From Flavobacteriia bacterium (GTDB taxonomy: Bacteria; Bacteroidota; Bacteroidia; Flavobacteriales; Flavobacteriaceae), in contig RDYL01000002.1 in assembly GCA_004293165.1 (NCBI GenBank), forward strand, positions 248,001 to 312,000: 64,000 nucleotides of DNA, read 5' to 3'. A model generated the notes under the pieces. The model was not told the origin of the DNA and searched no databases. It was given only the letters and a program-made list of their open reading frames with translations. The translations under genes were made by a program, and so were the position numbers. Of this stretch, positions 15,486-23,145 are shown one piece after another; position 1 is the stretch's first letter, and the number at the start of each line of letters is the position of its first letter.

Positions 15486-18263
15486 TTATTTTTTTGGAGC
15501 TGTAACTTCAAATGATTTGATTTCTGATACTTTATCTTTTGAAACTGTTATTTTATATTTCCCAACAGGCAAATAAAACTTCTTATTTTCAGCTTCTTTT
15601 ATTTTGATGTTTTTATCTTTTTTATTCCACTTTTCAGCAACTTCCCTTGAAAGCGAATAATCATACGCAAATGAATTCAATCCTTTTTTAGCATCCACCT
15701 TTTGAGTATGAACCACCATTCCCGATTCATTTGTAATAGCAACATTCACAACTCCATCACCATTTGAGTAAAACCAAATCGTTTGTGAAGGCTCACTGGT
15801 TTTTCCCCACGCGTAATTTTGAGTTCCCCAACGCTCAGATTTTGTTCTATCATTCACTTTAAATACGTGAAGATTTTTAGCCAAAACTTCCTTAGTTAAT
15901 TCTTGCACTTTAGAAATATCCATTTTATAAATCGAACGACCATGAGTTCCAACGATTAATTCTTTTGCTTTCGTTTGAATAACTGCATCATGAACCGCCA
16001 CATTTGGCATTCCGTTAGAAAAATCTTGCCAAGTTTTGCCTTTGTCTATCGAAATAAATAAGCCATTATCAGTTCCAACGTATAAAATGTTTTCATTGAC
16101 AGTATCTTCTACAATTACATTTACAGCTTGCGTTAATCCGTTTGAAATTGGAGTCCAATTCGAACCAAAATCTTCCGAAACAAAAACATAACTTTCAAAA
16201 ATATCATTTCTATAACCATTCAAAGTTGCGTAAACTCTTTCTTTTTTATGAGACGAAGCAACAACTCTTGAAACCCATAAATTTTGAGGTAAATTAACCG
16301 AAATCAATTGCCAAGAAACACCACCATCTTTAGAAACGTGAATTTTTCCATCATCCGAACCTACGTAAAGCAATCCGAATTGGAATTTACTTTCCGAAAT
16401 GGTAGTTATCGTTCCAAAAGCAACATTTCCTTCTTTAGCACCATTGGTTAAATCGCCCGAAATCTTTTCCCAAGTTTCCCCTTGATTCATTGAACGATGT
16501 AAAAACTCTGAACCCATGTACAAAATATCTTGATTGTGCGATGACAACAAAATTGGGGTTTGCCAATTGAAACGATAAGGTTTTTCTCCCTTGGGAGCGG
16601 CTGGAGAGATAAAATCAAACTTACCCTCTTTTTGATTGATTTTGTAATAATTCCCAAATTGATAACCTGTAAAAACCACATTTGGATTGCGACTATCAAT
16701 TTGAATTTGCATCCCGTCACCACCCATTAATTCCTGATATGGATATTTTCCTTCTTGATGCCAAGCAACATTGTGCGAATAATTATTAGGTCCAAACCAA
16801 ACGCCGTTGTCTTGCATCCCACCATATACATTATAATTTTCTTGGTAATCTACATTCACTGCATATAACTGACTTACCGCTTCGTTGTTGCATTTAATCC
16901 AATGTGCTCCGTTGTCGTACGAAATATTTACCCCACCATCATTTCCATTAATAATGTGGTTTGAATTTTCGGGATTGATCCAAGTTACGTGATGATCGGC
17001 ATGTACATTTTCTTTTGAAATTGCAGCAAATGTTTTTCCACCATCTTCGGAAAACAATAACGGAACGCCACCTATATAAACACGATTTTGATTGTTCTCA
17101 TCTACCGAAATGTTTGCAAAATAATATCCGTAGGTATAAAACATATCATCAATAAAATTCTGATTCGTTCTTTTCCAAGATTTCCCGCCATCTTCGGACT
17201 TGTAAACTTCGCAACCAATTACTTCCGTTTCAAACAATGCTTTATTCGCATCAGAAAGAATTGCTAAAACGTCATATGGTTCCATATTGTTATTGGCAAC
17301 CCAATTTTTAATGTTTTCCGCACGGTATTTATCTCTAAAACCACTTTCTTTCAAAGCACGATTTAATTCTTTGTTAGAAATTTCCATGAAATCAGCTCCT
17401 GGCGAAGCTAACATTGTAGTTAATTTATTTTTTGAAGCTGTTTTTGGCCGTTTGTTCTGATTATCAACAACGGCATAAATTACCTTTTCACTGAATAATG
17501 CTAAACCAATTCTTCCCACACATTCATTGGCAGGAAATCCACTTTCTTTTGTGGTAACTAAATTCCAAGAAGTTCCGCCATCTTCACTTTTATAAATACC
17601 TGATTTTTCTCCATCACCATCAAAATGCCACGCTTTTCTATCTTTTTGCCAAGACGCCGCAAACATGATTTTTGGATTATTTTTCGAAACCGCTAAGTCA
17701 ATAATTCCAGTATCTTCCGCTACAAACAAAGTTTGTTTCCACGATTTTCCGCCATCAGTTGATTTGTAAATACCGCGTTCTTTATTCGTTGTATACAAAT
17801 TTCCAACAGCCGCTACTACAATTTCATTCAAATTAGTTGGGTTGACCCAAATTCGGCTAATATGATGCGAATCGTTCAATCCTAAATTTTCCCAAGTTTT
17901 ACCTTTATCTGAAGATTTTAAAACGCCTATTCCGGCATAAGAAGAGCGTGAAGCATTCACCTCACCTGTTCCTACCCAAATGGTTCCTGATTTCCAATCT
18001 ACAGTAACCGAACCACAATTTACCGATGCAGCCGAATCCATCACAGGAGTGAAAGAAGTACCGTTGTTGTTTGTATACCAAAGTCCGCCAGAAGCATAAG
18101 CAACATAAAACTCGGTTGGATTTTTTGGATTTACTGCCAAATCTACCACACGACCACTCATAATCGTTGGACCGATATTCTTAGCTTCCACTTGATTAAA
18201 TAAAGTGTTTTGAGCAATTGTTGATTGCACAATCAATAAAAACAGTAGTGTAATTTGCTTCAT
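15486..18263 (-). CDS. Large secreted VPS10/BNR-type beta-propeller protein
   Basis: This 925-aa exported protein (signal MKQITLLFLLIVQSTIAQ) contains at least nine Asp-box repeats of the form S-x-D-x-G-x-x-W: SSDKGKTW, STDGGKSW, SEDGGTSW, SEDGGKSW, SYDNGAHW, SKDGGVSW, SEDFGSNW, SIDKGKTW and variants. They build two propellers as in sortilin/VPS10 and BNR glycosidase-like proteins. Sialidase catalytic residues were not identified, so a binding role is as likely as an enzyme. The C-terminus (about 800-925) is beta-sandwich-like and lacks an obvious T9SS sorting signal. It heads an operon with the ChaN-like and lipoprotein genes. Confidence 0.85.
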   Translation of the reverse strand: MKQITLLFLLIVQSTIAQNTLFNQVEAKNIGPTIMSGRVVDLAVNPKNPTEFYVAYASGGLWYTNNNGTSFTPVMDSAASVNCGSVTVDWKSGTIWVGTGEVNASRSSYAGIGVLKSSDKGKTWENLGLNDSHHISRIWVNPTNLNEIVVAAVGNLYTTNKERGIYKSTDGGKSWKQTLFVAEDTGIIDLAVSKNNPKIMFAASWQKDRKAWHFDGDGEKSGIYKSEDGGTSWNLVTTKESGFPANECVGRIGLALFSEKVIYAVVDNQNKRPKTASKNKLTTMLASPGADFMEISNKELNRALKESGFRDKYRAENIKNWVANNNMEPYDVLAILSDANKALFETEVIGCEVYKSEDGGKSWKRTNQNFIDDMFYTYGYYFANISVDENNQNRVYIGGVPLLFSEDGGKTFAAISKENVHADHHVTWINPENSNHIINGNDGGVNISYDNGAHWIKCNNEAVSQLYAVNVDYQENYNVYGGMQDNGVWFGPNNYSHNVAWHQEGKYPYQELMGGDGMQIQIDSRNPNVVFTGYQFGNYYKINQKEGKFDFISPAAPKGEKPYRFNWQTPILLSSHNQDILYMGSEFLHRSMNQGETWEKISGDLTNGAKEGNVAFGTITTISESKFQFGLLYVGSDDGKIHVSKDGGVSWQLISVNLPQNLWVSRVVASSHKKERVYATLNGYRNDIFESYVFVSEDFGSNWTPISNGLTQAVNVIVEDTVNENILYVGTDNGLFISIDKGKTWQDFSNGMPNVAVHDAVIQTKAKELIVGTHGRSIYKMDISKVQELTKEVLAKNLHVFKVNDRTKSERWGTQNYAWGKTSEPSQTIWFYSNGDGVVNVAITNESGMVVHTQKVDAKKGLNSFAYDYSLSREVAEKWNKKDKNIKIKEAENKKFYLPVGKYKITVSKDKVSEIKSFEVTAPKK

Positions 18264-18350
18264 CTTGAAAAATTTTGTTGAAAATTAGCCAAAATATTAC
18301 GCTTCTACAAAATTTCTAAAGTATTTAACAACTTTTCATTTTTATCTTAT

Positions 18351-18358
18351 TAATTTTG
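18351..18358 (+). promoter_or_regulatory. -7 element of the aminopeptidase P gene
   Basis: TAATTTTG fits TAnnTTTG, 19 bp before the ATG at 18378. Its -33 partner is only a T-rich approximation (about 18330). Confidence 0.5.
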
Positions 18359-18377
18359 AAGAACAAAATATTACATT

Positions 18378-19670
18378 ATGAAATACCATCAAATAGACCG
18401 CGATTTGTTCGTTAAAAACAGAGCTAAATTTACGGCTCAAATGAAACCAAATAGCGTTGCAGTTTTTAATTCAAACGACATATATCCTGTAAGTGCTGAT
18501 AGTACATTGCCTTTTGCACAACATAGAGATATTTTATATTTATCTGGTGTGGATCAAGAAGAAAGTGTTTTATTGCTTTTTCCTGATGCTCCCTACGAAC
18601 ATTTGAGAGAAATTTTATTCTTAAAAGAAACCAACGAGCATATTGCAATTTGGGAAGGTGAAAAACTGACTAAAGAACGAGCTTTTGAAGTTTCAGGAAT
18701 TAAAACGGTGATTTGGTTACAAGATTTCCACAAAACGTTGAAAGAAGTTATGGCGTATGCTGAAACAATCTACATCAACACCAACGAACATTACAGAGCT
18801 GTTATTGAAACAGAAACTCGTGAAGCGCGTTTTGTGAAATGGTGGAAAGAAAATTATCCAGCGCACAAAGTAGAAAAATCAAATCCTATTTTACAGAGAT
18901 TGCGTTCGGTAAAAGAAAGTGAAGAATTGGATTTAATCCAAAAAGCATGTGATATTACAGAAAAAGGATTCAGAAGAGTTTTGAATTTCGTAAAACCAAA
19001 CGTAATGGAATATGAAATTGAAGCCGAATTTGCACATGAATTTTTAAGAAATCGTTCGAAAGGTTTTGCTTACACGCCAATTATCGCTTCTGGAAATAAC
19101 GCAAATGTGTTACATTATATTGAAAACAATCAACAATGTAAAGCTGGTGATTTGATTTTATTAGACGTTGGTGCAGAATACGCCAATTATTCAAGTGATA
19201 TGACACGTATGGTTCCAGTTTCGGGTCGTTTTACAGATAGACAAAAAGCAGTTTATCAAGCAGTCTTAAATGTGAAAAACGAAGCTACTAAAATGTTAGT
19301 TCCAGGAACTTTTTGGAAACAATATCATGTAGAAGTGGGTAAAATCATGACTTCTGAATTGCTTGGTTTAGGATTAATAGACAAAGCCGATGTGCAAAAC
19401 GAAAATCCAGATTGGCCAGCGTATAAAAAATATTTTATGCACGGAACGTCTCACCACATGGGATTAGATACGCACGATTACGGATTATTACACGAACCAA
19501 TGCAAGCTAACATGGTGTTCACAGTTGAACCTGGAATTTATATCCCAGAAGAAGGTTTTGGTATTCGTTTAGAAGACGATATGGTAATTCAAGAAAAAGG
19601 AGCTGCATTTAATTTAATGCGTAATATTCCAATTGAAATTGAGGAAATTGAATCGATAATGAATGCTTAA
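18378..19670 (+). CDS. pepP: Xaa-Pro aminopeptidase (aminopeptidase P)
   Basis: The 430-aa M24 metallopeptidase removes an N-terminal residue preceding proline. The two-metal site is complete: LDVGAEYANYSSDMTRM (two Asp), HGTSHHMGLDTHDYG (His), FTVEPGIYI and GIRLEDDM (two Glu). The N-terminal AMP_N domain spans about 1-135. Length matches cytosolic PepP, and no signal peptide is present. Monocistronic, with its own promoter and terminator. Confidence 0.95.
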   Translation: MKYHQIDRDLFVKNRAKFTAQMKPNSVAVFNSNDIYPVSADSTLPFAQHRDILYLSGVDQEESVLLLFPDAPYEHLREILFLKETNEHIAIWEGEKLTKERAFEVSGIKTVIWLQDFHKTLKEVMAYAETIYINTNEHYRAVIETETREARFVKWWKENYPAHKVEKSNPILQRLRSVKESEELDLIQKACDITEKGFRRVLNFVKPNVMEYEIEAEFAHEFLRNRSKGFAYTPIIASGNNANVLHYIENNQQCKAGDLILLDVGAEYANYSSDMTRMVPVSGRFTDRQKAVYQAVLNVKNEATKMLVPGTFWKQYHVEVGKIMTSELLGLGLIDKADVQNENPDWPAYKKYFMHGTSHHMGLDTHDYGLLHEPMQANMVFTVEPGIYIPEEGFGIRLEDDMVIQEKGAAFNLMRNIPIEIEEIESIMNA

Positions 19671-19696
19671 TTGAGAACATAGAGATTAGAATATAG

Positions 19697-19725
19697 ACGG
19701 TTTACGAAAGTGAGCCGTTTTTTTT
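19697..19725 (+). terminator. Intrinsic terminator of pepP
   Basis: A 9-bp stem (ACGGTTTAC with GTGAGCCGT, counting two G-T pairs) closes on a GAAA tetraloop and is followed by eight T. It is 27 bp beyond the stop codon. Confidence 0.75.
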
Positions 19726-19781
19726 GGAACACAGATTGGCGAAATTTTTAAAATTTATATAATTTCTTAAATCTGTGTTCC
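19726..19781. repeat. 56-bp palindrome of the ACACAGATT repeat family
   Basis: GGAACACAGATT (19726-19737) and AATCTGTGTTCC (19770-19781) are perfect 12-bp inverted repeats, with GAAATT/AATTTC pairing inside. Related fragments occur near 23042-23145 and 60230-60300. It lies between the pepP terminator and the end of the DUF1398 gene. Confidence 0.6.
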
Positions 19782-19788
19782 TAAAATA

Positions 19789-20112
19789 TTAAACCGACGA
19801 AATCACTTCCACCACCATTTGATTTCCTGCTTTGTCGTAATAACTGCAAGTCATTTTATCCATTACTACAATCCATTTTTCTACACCTGATTTTGCGCAA
19901 TCGTTTAAAAATGTCATGTAATCTGTGTTGCCTTGTTGGTGAGATATTAAGTCTGCTTTGAATTGCTCAACGTTACTTTCATCAGCTATAGTTAATGTTT
20001 CTGAAAAACCTTCTGAAGCAATTTGAAAATCATTGGCGCCATAATAATGGGAATGATTATCAAATACAAACGTTTCAAATGAAGTAACACCAAGCGATAT
20101 AATGTCTTGCAT
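19789..20112 (-). CDS. DUF1398 family protein, N-terminus cut off by an in-frame stop
   Basis: The intact frame from the ATG at 20112 encodes 107 aa with DUF1398 features: LGVTSFETFVFDNHSHYYG, then FKADLISHQQGNTDYMTF, then SGVEKWIVVMDKMTCSYYD. The family normally starts about 22 residues earlier. Those codons are present upstream: from the ATG at 20178 the reading is MFTI, stop, then QIYEARTKKNIANFPKC in frame into M23. The TAA at 20164-20166 stands where family members, as I remember them, have Glu (GAA). Either translation restarts at 20112, giving a shortened protein, or the gene is a recent pseudogene or a base-call error. Function of the family is unknown. Confidence 0.7.
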   Translation of the reverse strand: MQDIISLGVTSFETFVFDNHSHYYGANDFQIASEGFSETLTIADESNVEQFKADLISHQQGNTDYMTFLNDCAKSGVEKWIVVMDKMTCSYYDKAGNQMVVEVISSV

Positions 20113-20272
20113 GCATTTTGGAAAATTGGCAATGTTTTTTTTAGTACGTGCTTCGTAAATTTGTTAAATAGTGAACATGCTAGAATGGTTTTATACTAGA
20201 AAAAATAGGTTTTTATTAAGAAATTTTTATTATTCAAGAGATTTGCTATCTGTAAAAACTTATTCTTAATTG

Positions 20273-22099
20273 TTATTGAATCATAATTGTCATCGTAGTA
20301 GAAGTAGCACATTGTCCTCCAACAGGCGTAAACGTATAAGTTGTAGTAACCGTATTGCTTACTGGTGGGTTCCAAGTACCTGATATACCGTTTGAAGAAC
20401 TTGTAGGTAAGGCTTGTATGGGATTGCATTTACACACGGGTGGTATGGATGTAAAAATGGGTGTAACTGTAGGATTTACATACACTTGAGCCGTAGTTGA
20501 TGTTATTGAACTACAAGGGCTATTAGTAAAACTAATTACCACATAATAATACGATACGCCTGTTTGGTTTGTAGGGGGTAATAATGTCGAACTATTTGCA
20601 TTGGCTACAGGTGTTCCGCCTGTCGAGCTGTCTGTCGTATTACGATACCATTGATACGTTGCTGTGCTAATTCCTCCTGTATAGGTAACCCCTATCAAGA
20701 TAGCACTTTCATTTTGACACGTATTCTGAAAAGGTAAAGGTTGCGTCAGAAAAACTGGCGTTGTAATTGAAAAAGATTGCGGAGCAACTGCTGTACCAGC
20801 ACTGTTCGTTACTGAAATAGTTCCATTCGAAATTCCTGATGGAACTATTGCTGTAAGTGTTGTAGCATTAACCACACTAAATGAAGTAGCAGCAACATTA
20901 TTAAACTTAACAGCGGTTAATTGATTAAAATTAGTCCCTATTATCGTAACTTGTTGTCCTCCTTCAGCACAAAATGTGGTAGGACTAATACTTGAGATAG
21001 AGGGGATAAGTACACTAGCTGTAGTTGTAACTGAAATGGTATTACTATTTGTTGATACATTGCCTGAGGCATCTTTTGCTCTTACATAAAATGTGTAGGT
21101 AGTAGCAGGTGATAAACCACTGATATTTTCCGTATTAGTGGTAACAGAGGTAATAAAACTTCCATTTTGGTATACATCATAGCCCACGACTCCAATGTTA
21201 TCTGTAGCCGCTGTCCAATTTAAAATGAGAGAGGAAGTTGTAATACCCGTTCCCGATAAATTTATTGGAGCATTAGGAACTTGGGTATCTGGAAGATTTC
21301 CCCATATCATCGCCACAAACTCTGGATGGTCTATAAATGGATTTCTGTTATTTTGTCTAGCATAAATTGCATTATTTCTTGAAATTTCGCGAGAATTAAC
21401 TGGGTCTTGATTATGCCATTGTAATAATAAATTTTTAAATGTTGTAGTAAAAACTTGATTACTTGTTCCATTAAACATGTCGTAATTATAATTTGCTACT
21501 GTATTTTCATATCGTGTGGCAAAATAAAAGTACATCCTAGCAATATCTCCTTTAAATTCATCAATAGGCTCAAATACCACACCCGTATAACCCGCAACAG
21601 CACTAGTACCAAGTTTACCTCCGTTTCTTGAAACCCAAGAAGCTGTAGCCACTTCGCCGTGTGGATAATTGTTTCTCATTCCATTAACTTTTCCGTCGGT
21701 AGGAGGAATAAAATGAGCGTCTGAATACATAGGTGCTGTAGAGTTAAAAACAGATTGCGGTATAATGTGCTCTCTATTATAACAAGAACCTTCAGCTACA
21801 TAATTGCCACATTGATTTGTGCTGTATGTATATACATAAGGATCTGTACTTGTTGGGTTTTCTGAATAAATATCTAAAATAGAATTATCATTTTCATAAT
21901 AATTATCTCGGTCAGATGTCGCATAAGTTGTCCATAAAGCATTATATCCTAAATCGCTATGTCCTTTAATTTTATTATAAAGTTGTGTTTTTAAAACATA
22001 ACCTGTACCGGTTGCAGTGTTATAATATCCAGATGGAATTTGTGCATAAGAACTTAAATATACAAAAAAAAGGACTATTAAAATGTTTAGTTTTCTCAT
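20273..22099 (-). CDS. Secreted endonuclease I with fibronectin III and IPT/TIG domains
   Basis: The 608-aa protein has a signal peptide (ILIVLFFVYLSSYAQ) and an endonuclease I (EndA/NucM) domain at about 22-270. The beta-beta-alpha-Me site is CYNREHIIPQSVF (H111), supported by DAHFIPPTDGKVNGMRNNYP. A fibronectin type III domain (about 277-360), an IPT/TIG domain (about 368-447) and Cys-containing adhesin-like repeats follow. It should degrade extracellular DNA. Such flavobacterial nucleases usually end in a T9SS type A sorting domain; here the protein stops after one repeat (TTMTIMIQ), so the C-terminus may be lost. Confidence 0.9.
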   Translation of the reverse strand: MRKLNILIVLFFVYLSSYAQIPSGYYNTATGTGYVLKTQLYNKIKGHSDLGYNALWTTYATSDRDNYYENDNSILDIYSENPTSTDPYVYTYSTNQCGNYVAEGSCYNREHIIPQSVFNSTAPMYSDAHFIPPTDGKVNGMRNNYPHGEVATASWVSRNGGKLGTSAVAGYTGVVFEPIDEFKGDIARMYFYFATRYENTVANYNYDMFNGTSNQVFTTTFKNLLLQWHNQDPVNSREISRNNAIYARQNNRNPFIDHPEFVAMIWGNLPDTQVPNAPINLSGTGITTSSLILNWTAATDNIGVVGYDVYQNGSFITSVTTNTENISGLSPATTYTFYVRAKDASGNVSTNSNTISVTTTASVLIPSISSISPTTFCAEGGQQVTIIGTNFNQLTAVKFNNVAATSFSVVNATTLTAIVPSGISNGTISVTNSAGTAVAPQSFSITTPVFLTQPLPFQNTCQNESAILIGVTYTGGISTATYQWYRNTTDSSTGGTPVANANSSTLLPPTNQTGVSYYYVVISFTNSPCSSITSTTAQVYVNPTVTPIFTSIPPVCKCNPIQALPTSSSNGISGTWNPPVSNTVTTTYTFTPVGGQCATSTTMTIMIQ

Positions 22100-22260
22100 G
22101 AATACAATTTAATTACAAGACATAACAATTTTATTTCCTTGCAAAGTGATTTAAATTATTTGTTCATTAGCAAAATGAAATATCTTTACTTTATTTTGCA
22201 TAAGATTGTAAATGTAAATAAAATTTTCTAAAATTGGGTCTTAACACCAATTGTGCCTTC

Positions 22261-23043
22261 ATGAAAACCACGCACTTCAAAAACACCAAAATTGCTTACA
22301 CCGACCAAGGAAAAGGAAAGGCTGTGGTGCTATTGCATGGTTTTTTGGAAAATCAATCGATGTGGAAGGCTTTTATTCCTGAATTGGCAAAGAAACACCG
22401 CGTGATTACTATCGATTTATTAGGCCATGGTGCTACCGAATGTTTGGGTTATGTCCACACGATGGAAGACCAAGCCGATATGGTACATCATGTATTGCAC
22501 GAATTAAAAATCAGAAAAACGGTTTTGATTGGACATTCGATGGGCGGTTATGTGGCGTTGGCTTTCGCCGAATTGTATGCCGATAACGTCAAAGGAATTG
22601 TGTTGCAAAACTCCACTTCAAGAGCCGATAGTGACGAACGAAAAGCAAATCGTGATAGAGCTATTGTGGCCGTGAAACAAAATTATTCAGCTTTTATCCG
22701 AATGAGTATTGCTAACTTGTTCAGCGAAAACAATCGTGACCTTTTAGCAGACATTATTGAAGAAGTGAAATTAGAAGCATTAAAAACCCCGCTTCAAGGC
22801 ATTGTTGCAGCGTTAGAAGGCATGAAAATTAGAAAAGACCGTGAAGTCATTTTACATTTAGCTCCATTTCCCATTCAACTTATTTTAGGTAAAAAAGACC
22901 CAGTTCTAAATTACGATGAGAATTTAGAACAAATCGAAGGTACACAAGTACAACTTACCACTTTTGAAGACGGCCACATGAGTCATTTTGAAAATCAAGC
23001 CGAATTGTTGACGGTTTTGAGTGGTTTTTTGAAAAAGGTTTAA
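22261..23043 (+). CDS. Alpha/beta hydrolase
   Basis: The start was placed at the ATG at 22261 (MKTTHFKNTKIAY); a TTG nine codons upstream adds residues outside the fold. The 260-aa protein has the complete triad: Ser in GHSMGGYVALAF, Asp in LILGKKDPVLNYDE, His in EDGHMSHFENQ, with the oxyanion region VVLLHGFLENQSMW. It most resembles small esterases and menaquinone-type hydrolases of this fold; the substrate is not predictable. No signal peptide, so cytoplasmic. Confidence 0.88.
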   Translation: MKTTHFKNTKIAYTDQGKGKAVVLLHGFLENQSMWKAFIPELAKKHRVITIDLLGHGATECLGYVHTMEDQADMVHHVLHELKIRKTVLIGHSMGGYVALAFAELYADNVKGIVLQNSTSRADSDERKANRDRAIVAVKQNYSAFIRMSIANLFSENNRDLLADIIEEVKLEALKTPLQGIVAALEGMKIRKDREVILHLAPFPIQLILGKKDPVLNYDENLEQIEGTQVQLTTFEDGHMSHFENQAELLTVLSGFLKKV

Positions 23044-23145
23044 CCACTAAAGTCACAAAGAAGGCACAATGAACACAAAGTAAATTGATTTCACAGTTTA
23101 TAAGGATTTTAAATCTGTGGAAATCCTTTAATCTGTGGCAACTAA
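23042..23145. repeat. Intergenic fragments of the ACACAGATT repeat family
   Basis: The roughly 100-bp gap between the hydrolase and the AddB-like gene is built from short phrases such as GTCACAAAGAAGG, TTTCACAGTTTA, AATCTGTGGAAATCC and AATCTGTGG. These recur in the palindrome at 19726-19781 and the gap at 60220-60300. They look like worn copies of one dispersed repeat rather than a gene. Confidence 0.45.
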
